A stretch of DNA of 64,000 nt from Candidatus Avelusimicrobium pullarium (GTDB lineage Bacteria > Elusimicrobiota > Elusimicrobia > Elusimicrobiales > Elusimicrobiaceae), in assembly GCA_944323745.1 (NCBI GenBank), contig CALUTQ010000001.1, forward strand, positions 672,863-736,862, given 5' to 3'. The notes beneath the pieces are model-generated. The model saw nothing but the letters and a program-made list of their open reading frames with translations. It searched no databases and had not been told where the DNA came from. Every line of letters begins with the position of its first letter. Position 1 is the stretch's first letter. The translations under genes and the position numbers were made by a program. Shown one piece after another: positions 31,774-39,903 of the stretch.

Positions 31774-32802
31774 ATGCTGCGTTATGTATTAAGAAGAATT
31801 CTTCTTTTGCCGCTGGTGGCGCTGGGCGTGACGTTTTTGCTGTTCTTTTTGACCCAGCGCCTAAGCCCGGAAATGCGCGCGTCTTTGTACATTAAAGACC
31901 CGCGTCAAATGGGCGCGCTGGAAGAAGTAATTCAAAAATACGGTCTGCGCGATAACGTGTTTAAACAATACGGCCGCTGGCTGGGCAGCGCCCTGCAGGG
32001 CGATTTGGGCTACAGCCAAAGCGCCAATATGCCCGTTTCCCAAGCTATTAAAGAGTATTTGCCCGCCACCATTCAGCTGGCGGTGGTGACTATTGTTTTG
32101 GTGGTGTTTTTCGGCGTATGGTTCGGCACGGTGTCTGCCGTTAAAAAAGACAAATGGCAGGATGTTTGTGCGCGTATGATTTCGGTGGGTGGGTTTTCGC
32201 TCCCTATTTTTGTGTTGGGCCTGCTGCTTTTAATGTTCTTTTACGGGCAGCTGGGGTGGTTCCCGCCCGGGGGATATTCCATTTCTACCGATGTGGTCAT
32301 TCATTCGCCGGCTTTTCATTCTTACACGGGGTTTTTGCTGATAGATGCTTTGCTTAACGGCAATTTGGCCGTATTTTGGGATGTGTTGCGTCATTTAATT
32401 TTGCCGGCGGTTACGCTGTGTATCGGTTCTTTTGCGCTGATGGTGCGCGTGATGCGTTCGTCTATGCTGGAAGAACTGGGCAAAGATTATGTGCGCACGG
32501 CCCGCGCCAAAGGCTTGCCGGAAGGGGCCGTAGTGTACCGCCACGCGGGCAAAAACGCCATTATCCCCGTGATTACGCTGGCCAGCATACAGTTTATCCG
32601 TTTGCTGGGGGGAACGGTAATTGTGGAAACCATTTTTGACTATCCCGGCATTGGCCGCTTTGGCGTGACGGCGGCACAGCAGCTGGACATTGCCGGCATT
32701 ATGGGCTTTTCGCTTATGGTGGCGGTGTTGTTTGTGCTGGGCAATTTACTTTCCGACGTGTTGTATACGGCGGTAGACCCGAGGATAAAAATCAGTGAAT
32801 AA
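31774..32802 (+). CDS. oppB: Peptide ABC transporter permease (OppB/DppB type)
   Basis: 342 residues from the ATG at 31774 (a GTG two codons upstream is possible). About six membrane helices, the first in RRILLLPLVALGVTFLLFFL, a large periplasmic loop, and the EAA coupling loop EELGKDYVRTARAKGLPEGAV that docks onto the ATPases. The C-terminal block VETIFDYPGIGRFGVTAAQ is the family signature. It overlaps oppC by 8 bp. No substrate-binding protein gene is found in the operon. Confidence 0.92.
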   Translation: MLRYVLRRILLLPLVALGVTFLLFFLTQRLSPEMRASLYIKDPRQMGALEEVIQKYGLRDNVFKQYGRWLGSALQGDLGYSQSANMPVSQAIKEYLPATIQLAVVTIVLVVFFGVWFGTVSAVKKDKWQDVCARMISVGGFSLPIFVLGLLLLMFFYGQLGWFPPGGYSISTDVVIHSPAFHSYTGFLLIDALLNGNLAVFWDVLRHLILPAVTLCIGSFALMVRVMRSSMLEELGKDYVRTARAKGLPEGAVVYRHAGKNAIIPVITLASIQFIRLLGGTVIVETIFDYPGIGRFGVTAAQQLDIAGIMGFSLMVAVLFVLGNLLSDVLYTAVDPRIKISE

Positions 32803-33667
32803 CCGCATTTTTAAACGTATCTTGCAAAATAAAGCCTCGCTGACGGGGTTTGTGCTGGTGGCCTGCTTTGCGCTGGTGGCGCTGTTGGCCCCCGTGTTGG
32901 CCCCCGTGCACAACCCGCATAACCCCTATCAGCTGCCGCAAAGCAGCTATAACGTTACGCCGCAGCCGCCTTCGGCCGAGCATATTTTCGGCACCACCGA
33001 ACAGCAGTACGACCTGTATTACGGGGTGGTGTGGGGCACGCGGCTGGCATTTAAAATAGGCATTACGGTTACGTTTTTTGCTTTTCTAATCGGCCTTTTG
33101 CTGGGGGCCGCGGCGGCGTATTTCGGCGGATATATAGACGAAATAATTATGCGTTTTACCGACGTGGTGTTTGCCGTGCCTTCTTTGGTGCTGGCTATGG
33201 TGATAGCCGCTATGCTGGGGCCGGATATCAAAAATATGATGATCGCTTTAACGGCGGTGGCCTGGCCTTCCTATGCGCGTTTGGTGCGCGGGGATGTGCT
33301 GTCTGTCAAGCGGCGCGATTTTGTAACAGCCTCCCGTGCGCTTGGGGCCCGCGGCCCGCGGCTGTTGCTAAAACACATTTTGCCTAACTCTATTTATCCG
33401 TCTGTGGTGGTGGCCAGTTTGGATATCGGCTATATTGTGCTGACGGCGGCCTCGCTTTCCTTTTTGGGGCTGGGGGCGCAGCCGGGCACGGCCGATTGGG
33501 GGCAACTGATTGCGATGGCGCGCAACTGGGTGCTGGGCAGCGGTACGGATGCGTTTGCTTATTGGTACACCGTGGTGGTGCCGGGGGGAGTGATTTTTCT
33601 TTTCGTGCTGGGCTGGAACTTGCTGGGGGACGGATTTAGAGACATTTTGGACCCCCGCCAAGGTTGA
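32795..33667 (+). CDS. oppC: Peptide ABC transporter permease (OppC/DppC type)
   Basis: 290 residues, GTG start inside the end of oppB. N-terminal OppC-type helix, a periplasmic loop with HIFGTTEQQYDLYYGVVWGTRLAFKIG (family block HxxGTDxxGRD altered to GTTEQQYD), and the coupling loop SVKRRDFVTASRALGARGPRLLLKHILPN. The last helix and FRDILDPRQG end the protein as usual. The substitution in the loop before the third helix may reflect the missing or unusual substrate-binding partner; that is inference. Confidence 0.92.
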   Translation: MNNRIFKRILQNKASLTGFVLVACFALVALLAPVLAPVHNPHNPYQLPQSSYNVTPQPPSAEHIFGTTEQQYDLYYGVVWGTRLAFKIGITVTFFAFLIGLLLGAAAAYFGGYIDEIIMRFTDVVFAVPSLVLAMVIAAMLGPDIKNMMIALTAVAWPSYARLVRGDVLSVKRRDFVTASRALGARGPRLLLKHILPNSIYPSVVVASLDIGYIVLTAASLSFLGLGAQPGTADWGQLIAMARNWVLGSGTDAFAYWYTVVVPGGVIFLFVLGWNLLGDGFRDILDPRQG

Positions 33668-33718
33668 ATTAAGCTACAATAAAAGAAAGGGATACTTTAT
33701 TTTACCGGTGAGGTTTGT

Positions 33719-35344
33719 ATGATTCGCAGAAAAGACTTATATACTTCTTTAAGTGACAGCGCCTATCGTTTTCCGCAAAAAATAGCCTTGGTGGAAGCCG
33801 CCACCGGCAAAAAACTAACCTATTTGGACTTGCTTATGCAGGTGGACCGCGCTGCCGATATGTTTTGGGAGCACGGCATCCGCAAAGGCGACCGCGTGGC
33901 CATCGTGCACCGTAACGCCATAGATGTGGTAGTGGCCAGTTACGGGCTGTATAAAATCGGGGCGGTGTGCATACCGATGAACTTTATGGTTACCAAGCAG
34001 GAAGAAATTCAGTTTATTTTAAATAATTCCGGCGCCAAAGCCATTGTAACACAGGCCGAGTTTATCCGCCATTACCTGAAAGCCCAGCCTTCTTTGCCCG
34101 ATTTGAAATATATCTTTTCCACCGACACCATTCCCGAATCTGCCCAAGACAAACCTTTCGTGCAAAAATTTTGGGAACAAATAGAAAAGTCCACCTATCA
34201 CGATGAAACCGCCGGCTGCGATACCCGCACCGAAGACGATGCCTTTATTCTGTACACTTCCGGCACCACCGGCCAGCCCAAAGGCGCCATTTTGACGCAC
34301 GGCAATTTGGCCAGCAACGTCATTTCCTGCGCACAGATTTTTAAAATCAACGACGACGACTGCTTTCTGTGTCTGTTGCCGATGTTCCACTCTTTTGCGT
34401 GGACGACCTGCGTGGTCATTCCGCTGTATTTAAACTTAAAAGTGGTTATCGTGGCCAATGTAATGCCGGCCAAAACCTGGCTTTCTGCTATGGGCAGCGA
34501 AAATGTGACGCTCATTTTGGCCGTGCCGCAAATTTTGGCGGTGCTCTCCAAAGAAGCCAAAGGCTTTAAACGCCTCTACCTGCAGTTCTGGCCGTTTAAA
34601 CACGTGCGTTTTGCCGTTTCCGGCGCGGCGCCGCTGACGCAGGAAATTAAAGACCGGTTTGAAAAGAAAATCGGCGTAAAAATTTTAGAAGGCTACGGGC
34701 TTACCGAAACCAGCCCCGTGGTCAGCGTAAACACGGAAGAACTGCAAAAAATTAAATCGGTAGGGCCGGCCATTCCCTCCGTCAGCACCATTGTGCTGGA
34801 TGACGACGGCAACGAAGTACCCCGCAATCACGAAGGCGAACTGTGCATTAAGGGCCCCAATGTGTTCCGCGGCTACTTTGGCAACCCGCAGGCCACGCGC
34901 GACGCTTTTACGCAGGACGGCTGGTTTAAAACGGGCGACATCGTGTCGGTAGATGACGACGGGTTTATCTTTATTAAAGACCGCAAGAAGGATATGATCA
35001 TCATCAAGGGGCTGAAAGTATTTTCCGCCCAGGTGGAAGCGATTATTAACTCCTGCCCCGGCATTGAAGAATCGGCCATTATCGGCGTGCCGGACGGCAA
35101 GGGCGGCGAGTTTATTAAATGCTATGCGGTCAAAACGCAAGGTGCCACGCTGACCGATGACCAATTCCGCAAATTTTTGAAACAAAATTTGGACAACTAT
35201 AAACGCCCGCGCGATTTTGAATTTGTGGACGAACTGCCCAAAAACAGCCTGCGCAAAGTACTTAAACGCAAACTGCGCGAAGACGCCGTAAACAAAATGA
35301 AACAGCGCCTGCAGGAAGCCGCCCAAGAGGAGCAACACGCCTGA
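33719..35344 (+). CDS. Long-chain acyl-CoA ligase family (AMP-forming)
   Basis: 541 residues, cytoplasmic or membrane-associated. ANL-family motifs: ILYTSGTTGQPKGAILTHGN (P-loop, A3), EGYGLTETSPVVSVN (A5), DGWFKTGDIVSVDDDGFIF (A7), DRKKDMIIIKGLKVF (A8) and a C-terminal lysine in KNSLRKVLKRKLRE (A10). It would activate a carboxylic acid, most likely a fatty acid, via an adenylate to a CoA thioester. GTGAGG precedes the ATG and the leader contains a possible GCTACAAT -10. The cca gene follows after 1 nt. Exact substrate is not determinable. Confidence 0.9.
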   Translation: MIRRKDLYTSLSDSAYRFPQKIALVEAATGKKLTYLDLLMQVDRAADMFWEHGIRKGDRVAIVHRNAIDVVVASYGLYKIGAVCIPMNFMVTKQEEIQFILNNSGAKAIVTQAEFIRHYLKAQPSLPDLKYIFSTDTIPESAQDKPFVQKFWEQIEKSTYHDETAGCDTRTEDDAFILYTSGTTGQPKGAILTHGNLASNVISCAQIFKINDDDCFLCLLPMFHSFAWTTCVVIPLYLNLKVVIVANVMPAKTWLSAMGSENVTLILAVPQILAVLSKEAKGFKRLYLQFWPFKHVRFAVSGAAPLTQEIKDRFEKKIGVKILEGYGLTETSPVVSVNTEELQKIKSVGPAIPSVSTIVLDDDGNEVPRNHEGELCIKGPNVFRGYFGNPQATRDAFTQDGWFKTGDIVSVDDDGFIFIKDRKKDMIIIKGLKVFSAQVEAIINSCPGIEESAIIGVPDGKGGEFIKCYAVKTQGATLTDDQFRKFLKQNLDNYKRPRDFEFVDELPKNSLRKVLKRKLREDAVNKMKQRLQEAAQEEQHA

Positions 35345-35345
35345 T

Positions 35346-36872
35346 ATGACCGATGTGGCAGCGGTATTGCGGCAAATCGTTCCCGACGCATATTATGTGG
35401 GCGGGGCCGTACGTGATGCGCTGCTGAAAAAAACCTCCGGCGATATTGACCTTGCCTTGCCCAAGGCGCGCGTGAAAGAAGCTTCCTTGGCTTTGGCCAA
35501 AGCGCTTAAAGCCGCCGCGTTTGAAATGGACGCGCAGTTTGGCGTGTGGCGCTTGGTCACGCGCAAAGAGAATCTGCAAATAGACTTAACCGCCTTTCAG
35601 GGCAAAAACCTCAAAGAAGATTTGCTCCGAAGGGACTTCACGTTTAATGCCTTGGCCTATCCGGTTACGGCGCCTGTAACGTTGGACATACAGCCCGTCA
35701 AAGGGCAAAAGGCGCAAATTCGCATTAAAAACCTGCAGAAAAAGTTTTTGGTAGATTTAAAAGGCGGCTTGAAAGATTTAAAAGCCAAACAACTCCGCCT
35801 CAACACTCCGCGTGCTTTTACGGACGACCCCTTGCGTATGCTGCGGGTGTTTCGTCACGCGGCGGAGCTGAAGTTTACAATTACCCCTTCCGTTTTAAAA
35901 CAAATGAAAAAAGATGCTCCGCTTATTGTGCATTCGGCCGGTGAGCGCGTGCAGGAAGAATTAACACGTCTGTTCCGCACGCCGCGCGCGTATGAAAATA
36001 TGCTGCTGATGGGCAAAACGGGCCTGCTTACGGCCCTGTTTCCGGAGCTGGAAGCCCAGCGCACCTGCGCCGAGTGTTACTATGGCAAAGGGGGCGTTTT
36101 GCGCCATACGCTGGACTGTTTTAAGCGGGAAGAGTGGCTGCTGGAAAATTTGCAAAAAGCCTTCCCCAAATATCACAAAAAACTTGCCGGCGTCGTTAAG
36201 GATAAAGCCTTGTTTAAAATGGCCGTTTTGCTGCACGACGTAGCCAAACCGGCCACGGCTAAGGTGATGGGGGACCGGCTGCGTTTCTTTTATCACGAGC
36301 AAAAAGGCGCGCGTATGGCGCGGGAAATTTTGGAACGTTTGCATTACAGCAAGGCCGACAGCCGCTTGATTTGCGCGATGATCGGCGAACACCTGCGCCC
36401 GAGCAATTTGGCCAGCAACGACGTAATTACTGACCGCGGAGCCTATAAATTTTTCCGCGATTTGGGGGATGCCGCCCTGCCTATGCTGCTTTTGTGCTGG
36501 GCCGATTACACCAGCTATATTTCCGACGCACAATTAAAACGCATTTTGCCCAAAAGCGGCGAAAAACTGATGAGCATTGAAAAAGCCAAAAAAACCGCCA
36601 ACGTGGGCAAGACCCTGCGCCATATGCAGGTGCTAAATTTATTGTTTAAAAAGTATTTTGATTCCCCCAAAAAAATAAAACCCTCCAAACTGTTGGACGG
36701 GCGGGAAATTATGCAGGCCCTGCACATTGCCCCTTCGCCCAAAGTGGGGGAAATTTTGGAAGCCGTTGCCTTGGCTCAAGTGGAAGGAGAAGTGCAAAAT
36801 AAAGAAGAAGCCTTGGCTTTTATTGTGCGCCGTTTCGGGCAAAAAGAAAAAGCCGCCCAAACGGAAAAGTAA
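35346..36872 (+). CDS. cca: CCA-adding tRNA nucleotidyltransferase with HD domain
   Basis: 508 residues. The class II nucleotidyltransferase head reads YYVGGAVRDALLKKTSGDIDLAL, with the GDIDL catalytic carboxylates; the RRDFTFNALAY motif and the DDPLRMLRVFRHAAEL helix follow. A central HD phosphohydrolase-like region (AVLLHDVAKPATA and a later His/Asp) occurs near residues 290-300. It repairs or adds the 3' CCA of tRNAs; neither tRNA gene in this window encodes CCA, so the enzyme is needed here. A poly(A) polymerase role is the alternative. Coupled to the acyl-CoA ligase gene by 1-nt spacing. Confidence 0.92.
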   Translation: MTDVAAVLRQIVPDAYYVGGAVRDALLKKTSGDIDLALPKARVKEASLALAKALKAAAFEMDAQFGVWRLVTRKENLQIDLTAFQGKNLKEDLLRRDFTFNALAYPVTAPVTLDIQPVKGQKAQIRIKNLQKKFLVDLKGGLKDLKAKQLRLNTPRAFTDDPLRMLRVFRHAAELKFTITPSVLKQMKKDAPLIVHSAGERVQEELTRLFRTPRAYENMLLMGKTGLLTALFPELEAQRTCAECYYGKGGVLRHTLDCFKREEWLLENLQKAFPKYHKKLAGVVKDKALFKMAVLLHDVAKPATAKVMGDRLRFFYHEQKGARMAREILERLHYSKADSRLICAMIGEHLRPSNLASNDVITDRGAYKFFRDLGDAALPMLLLCWADYTSYISDAQLKRILPKSGEKLMSIEKAKKTANVGKTLRHMQVLNLLFKKYFDSPKKIKPSKLLDGREIMQALHIAPSPKVGEILEAVALAQVEGEVQNKEEALAFIVRRFGQKEKAAQTEK

Positions 36873-36950
36873 AAATTTTGCGGTCGTTTTTAACAAATTC
36901 GGCCGCATAAGCCGTTTTGGCAAGCAAAGCGCTGCAAAGCGTTGTAAAAT

Positions 36951-36959
36951 TGCTATAAT
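36951..36959 (+). promoter_or_regulatory. Extended -10 promoter of tRNA-Gly
   Basis: TGC-TATAAT, about 25 nt before the mature tRNA, without a good -35. Confidence 0.6.
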
Positions 36960-36984
36960 ATAAACGCAGTTTAAACTAATTTTT

Positions 36985-37055
36985 GCGGGCGTGGTTCAAT
37001 GGTAGAATGGGAGCTTCCCAAGCTCTAGACGAGGGTTCGATTCCCTTCGCCCGCT
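36985..37055 (+). tRNA. tRNA-Gly (anticodon CCC)
   Basis: 71 nt cloverleaf. Acceptor GCGGGCG pairs with CGCCCGC, discriminator T. The anticodon stem GGAGC/GCTCT encloses the loop TTCCCAA, giving anticodon CCC (codon GGG). The T-arm has AGGGT-TCGATTC-CCT. CCA is not encoded; the sequence continues TCTTTT. The protein gene at 37072 begins 16 nt later and is probably on the same transcript. Confidence 0.95.
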
Positions 37056-37071
37056 CTTTTTAAGGTGTCTT

Positions 37072-37710
37072 ATGGCCGACGAAGAAAACAAAGACGTTCC
37101 TGAATTGACGGAGTTTGAAGCAAAGCTGCCCGCCCAGGGCAATAATAAGGATATTTGGCTTTTCCTGATTATTGTGGACGTTATTTTTCTGTGCGTCTTT
37201 GGTTTCTTTTTGTATAAAAATCTTTCTGCCCGCTTGCTGGCCCCGGCCGAAAATTCGCCCGCTGCTGCCCCGGCGGTAGAAGAACCCGCCCAGCAGGAGC
37301 CCCAGCCGCAAGAAGAAATTGTGGTGGAAGAAACGGTGTCGGTTACGCCGCAGGCTCCGGCGGCCCAGCCGCAGGAAGCACCGGCGCCTGCCGTGCAAGA
37401 AACAAAGCCTGCGCAAGAAGCGGCCCCCGCTCAGCCGGAAGAACAAAAAGAAAGCATTATCGTTAAGTCCGGCAAAAGCAAATACCGCCAAGTCACGTTC
37501 CGCTATTTTGGCGATGCCGACAAAGTGTCCATCGTCAGCGGGTTTACGATGTCTAAACCCCGCGCGTTAAAGAAGAAAAAAGATTACTGGGAAGTAACCT
37601 TAGGTATTGCCCCGGGCACCTATAAATTCTTGTATATTGTGGACGGCAAACAAACGCTGGACCCGTATGCAGAGGAAGATGACGGACGCTCTGTGCTGGT
37701 AGTGAAATAA
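37072..37710 (+). CDS. Membrane-anchored protein with CBM48/AMPK-type domain
   Basis: 212 residues. A short acidic cytoplasmic start, one membrane helix (about 28-47, IWLFLIIVDVIFLCVFGFFL), a linker of about 75 residues made almost only of Pro, Ala, Glu and Gln, then a C-terminal beta domain. The domain ends GTYKFLYIVDGKQTLDPYAEEDDG, which closely fits the early-set/AMPK-beta glycogen-binding (CBM48-like) pattern. The topology would put that domain in the periplasm. An AAGGT site precedes the ATG, and the gene likely rides on the tRNA-Gly transcript. Binding of glycan is inferred from fold only. Confidence 0.75.
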   Translation: MADEENKDVPELTEFEAKLPAQGNNKDIWLFLIIVDVIFLCVFGFFLYKNLSARLLAPAENSPAAAPAVEEPAQQEPQPQEEIVVEETVSVTPQAPAAQPQEAPAPAVQETKPAQEAAPAQPEEQKESIIVKSGKSKYRQVTFRYFGDADKVSIVSGFTMSKPRALKKKKDYWEVTLGIAPGTYKFLYIVDGKQTLDPYAEEDDGRSVLVVK

Positions 37711-37728
37711 AACATTTTTACGTTGCTG

Positions 37729-37763
37729 CAAAATATCCCGCGCTTACTGCGCGGGATATTTTT
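37729..37763 (+). terminator. Terminator after the CBM48-like gene
   Basis: A 13-bp stem with arms AAATATCCCGCGC and GCGCGGGATATTT around a 5-nt loop, followed by T's. Confidence 0.92.
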
Positions 37764-37828
37764 ATGGGTAAAAACGTTTGCCGTGTTGTGTATTTGTTGA
37801 CGGAATTTTACGCTGAAAACGGCTTTGG

Positions 37829-37862
37829 TTGACTTGTTTTTTTTTTTTGATACATTTTCTTT
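37829..37862 (+). promoter_or_regulatory. T12-spacer promoter of the broken pilin gene
   Basis: TTGACT (37829-37834), 16-bp spacer with twelve consecutive T's (37837-37848), TACATT (37851-37856), 6 nt, ATG. Same layout as the promoter at 2929-2962. Confidence 0.6.
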
Positions 37863-38453
37863 ATGCTAAACAAAAAAAGAGCCGGTTTTACGCTTGTAGC
37901 GGTGTTGGTCATTGTTTTGATTATCGGCATATTGGCTGCAATCGCTTGACCACAGTATGAAAGAGCCGTATGGAAAAGCCGTTCTGCCAAATTGCAGATT
38001 TGGGCCAAACGTTTACCGGATGCCGAACAGGAATTTAAAGCGGCAAACGGATATTATACCCAATGTTTAAATTTGCTCTCGCTTGATTATCAGCAAACTT
38101 TTCCAAGGGTGCTTCGGCAAGGATCTGTTTGGGAAGGAGGAAGATATATTGCCGACTGTGTGCAAATAGCCGCTACCGAAAAGGAAGAAGACGGGATGAT
38201 TTTATCTGCTGCTTTATTGGTGGCGCGGGCGGTTTTTTCGTCAGGGAAATACGCAAGCAACGGTTTTGGCGCTTCGTTGTCTGCCCAACTGTCCGAGGCG
38301 CAGCGGCGCGTTGGCGGACTGGAACATATATGCGGCGGAGATTATTTTGGCAATGAACTGGGCGAACACGAAGAATGGAAAAAGTTGCTGAAGGCGTGGG
38401 GGTTTTCCAAACAGGCAGACCAGTATTATTGTTATAACATCTACGTTTTATAG
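37863..38453 (+). pseudogene. Type IV pilin-like gene with in-frame stop and E5A change
   Basis: The ATG at 37863 opens MLNKKRAG followed by FTLVAVLVIVLIIGILAAIA, a processed-pilin N-terminus, but codon 29 is TGA (37947-37949), exactly before PQYERAV, where the intact paralog has IPQYQTAV. Downstream the same frame stays open to 38453 with a full globular domain (Cys in QCLNLL, ADCVQI, HICGGD and YYCYN). In addition, Glu5 is replaced by Ala, a change that usually blocks assembly of major pilins. Only one disabling base change separates it from an open gene, so decay is recent, or the stop is suppressible. TGA is a normal stop elsewhere here. Confidence 0.82.
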
Positions 38454-38687
38454 TGGCCGGCAAAAACTGTGCCCGGCAACCTGCAAAAGGGAAGGGGGAA
38501 CTTTTTGAGGGATAAGCCTGCTTGGGGGGCAAAGCCGTTTAACCCGCCGCCCGCGGGAAAAACCGATCTTTGTAGCAATCAAAAATTTCACGCGGCGGTG
38601 CATTCTCCCTTTATTGCCCGTATTGTTGTAAGCCGCCGGCTTGAAAACACCCTACCCGACATACTGAATAATTCAAACCGATGAACA
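38454..38687. other. Gene-free stretch, about 230 nt
   Basis: Between the broken pilin frame and the terminator. It holds G- and A-rich runs and an open frame of 71 codons without a ribosome site or protein-like composition. I see no RNA family, promoter or repeat that I can defend. Confidence 0.5.
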
Positions 38688-38717
38688 ATAAAAAACCCGC
38701 GCAATCGCGCGGGTTTT
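38688..38717. terminator. Bidirectional terminator before the OmpA-like gene
   Basis: AACCCGCGC and GCGCGGGTT pair around a short AATC loop region, with A's before and T's after. Confidence 0.9.
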
Positions 38718-38733
38718 TGCACCAAAATACGGT

Positions 38734-39357
38734 TTATTTTACGTGAATTTCCAGCTCTACACGGCGGTTTTTGGCCCGTCCGGCGGCGGTGTCGTTAGGG
38801 GCTATCGGGTTGGCGGCGCCAAACCCGTTATAGCTTACCTGGCTGGCGGGCACGCCGCGTTCAATTAAAGCGTCCGCCACGGCTTTGGCACGGCGCTGGG
38901 ACAGATCCACATTGTAAGCGGCATTACCAGTGGAGTCGGTATATCCGTTAATGGTAATGGTGTTTTCGGGATATTTTTTCAGCAGCGCGGCCGTGCGGTT
39001 TAATTCTCTGTTGGAAACAGGGTTAATTTGGTCGCTGTTGTGGCGGAACAGAATGGGATCTTTATACGATACAGAAATCACATTCCCGCGGCGTTTAGCC
39101 TGCCCGATGGCGGCATAGTCTCTTTCCTGACGGGCGGCTCTTTCTTCGGCGGCTCTTCTGGCGGCAGCCGCTTTTTTGGCCGAAACTCTTTTGGGCGCGG
39201 CTTTTCTTTTGGCCGGCTTTTTATGCGGGGCTCTTTTCGGCTGAACGGCCTGCACGTGGCAACGGCCTTTGCGGCACGGGGTGCCGGTGGTTCTTCTTTC
39301 GCAATGGCAGGCTGTTAAAAACAAAGCTACCATACAGAGCAAAACCAGTTTTTTCAT
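38734..39357 (-). CDS. OmpA-family lipoprotein with basic linker
   Basis: 207 residues from the ATG at 39357 (AAGGAG 7 nt upstream). The signal ends in the lipobox LTAC, so the protein is lipid-anchored. Residues 20-90 form a very Lys/Arg/Ala-rich linker (AKKAAAARRAAEERAAR). The C-terminal OmpA domain binds peptidoglycan: TINGYTDSTGNAAYNVDLSQRRA and GRAKNRRVELEI, with the NxxLSxxRA and RRVE marks. It ties the outer membrane to the wall, Pal-like. It follows a second OmpA lipoprotein gene in tandem but with a terminator between them. No TolB neighbour. Confidence 0.88.
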   Translation of the reverse strand: MKKLVLLCMVALFLTACHCERRTTGTPCRKGRCHVQAVQPKRAPHKKPAKRKAAPKRVSAKKAAAARRAAEERAARQERDYAAIGQAKRRGNVISVSYKDPILFRHNSDQINPVSNRELNRTAALLKKYPENTITINGYTDSTGNAAYNVDLSQRRAKAVADALIERGVPASQVSYNGFGAANPIAPNDTAAGRAKNRRVELEIHVK

Positions 39358-39403
39358 TTGCAGTCTCCTTTTATAAAATATCCCCTGCGGCGGGGAGTTG
39401 AAA

Positions 39404-39440
39404 AAGAAAAGTCCTTCGTTTGCATACAAACGAAGGACAA
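39404..39440 (-). terminator. Terminator after the upstream OmpA lipoprotein gene
   Basis: GTCCTTCGTTTG and its perfect complement around a 4-nt loop (12-bp stem); on the minus strand TTTTCTTTTT follows. Confidence 0.9.
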
Positions 39441-39443
39441 ATT

Positions 39444-39872
39444 TTAGTTGACCGGATAAGGAAATTCAATTTCCACACGGCGGTTTTTCTGGCGGCCTTC
39501 GGGCGTATTGTTGGAAACGATGGGCTTGGCCGAACCATAGCCTTTTACGCGCATATTTGCCGCAGGCACCCCGCGGATTTGCAAGGCTTTTGCCACGCGT
39601 TCTGCCCTTTTTTGGGACAGGCGCAAATTACTTTTTTCGTTGCCGCTGGAATCGGTGTATCCGCGCACTTCCATTTTGACGGAAGGATCTTTTTGATATA
39701 CTTTTACGGCTTCGTCTATAAATTTATAAGAGGCGGTTTCTATTTCGTCGCCGTTTACTTCAAAAGAAATGGTGGTAAAGTACATTTGACCCACCCGGCC
39801 GGGGTGCGTATTGCCGGTACGGCAGGCGGCTGCCAGCAGGGCGCAGGCACAAAGAAGAAGCAGTTTACGCAT
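39444..39872 (-). CDS. Small OmpA-family lipoprotein
   Basis: 142 residues. Lipobox LAAAC at about residue 17. The rest is nearly all OmpA domain: a strand-forming segment (FTTISFEVNGDEIETASYKFIDEA), EVRGYTDSSGNEKSNLRLSQKRAERVAKAL and GRQKNRRVEIEF. It probably binds peptidoglycan from the outer membrane. TTAGGAG precedes the ATG. Compared with its neighbour at 38.7 kb it lacks the basic linker, so the two may anchor the wall at different distances. The adjacent folK operon runs the same way but ends just upstream. Confidence 0.9.
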   Translation of the reverse strand: MRKLLLLCACALLAAACRTGNTHPGRVGQMYFTTISFEVNGDEIETASYKFIDEAVKVYQKDPSVKMEVRGYTDSSGNEKSNLRLSQKRAERVAKALQIRGVPAANMRVKGYGSAKPIVSNNTPEGRQKNRRVEIEFPYPVN

Positions 39873-39903
39873 ACAAATCTCCTAACATATTTTTGTTTTC
39901 ATT

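Noticed and set aside
37947-37949. In-frame TGA as a selenocysteine or reassigned codon
   Set aside because: The intact paralog has Ile at this place, no SECIS-like hairpin follows, and TGA ends normal genes elsewhere in the window (for example the acyl-CoA ligase).
38469-38684. 71-codon frame after the broken pilin gene
   Set aside because: No ribosome site, Pro/Asn-rich random composition, and it runs into a terminator.
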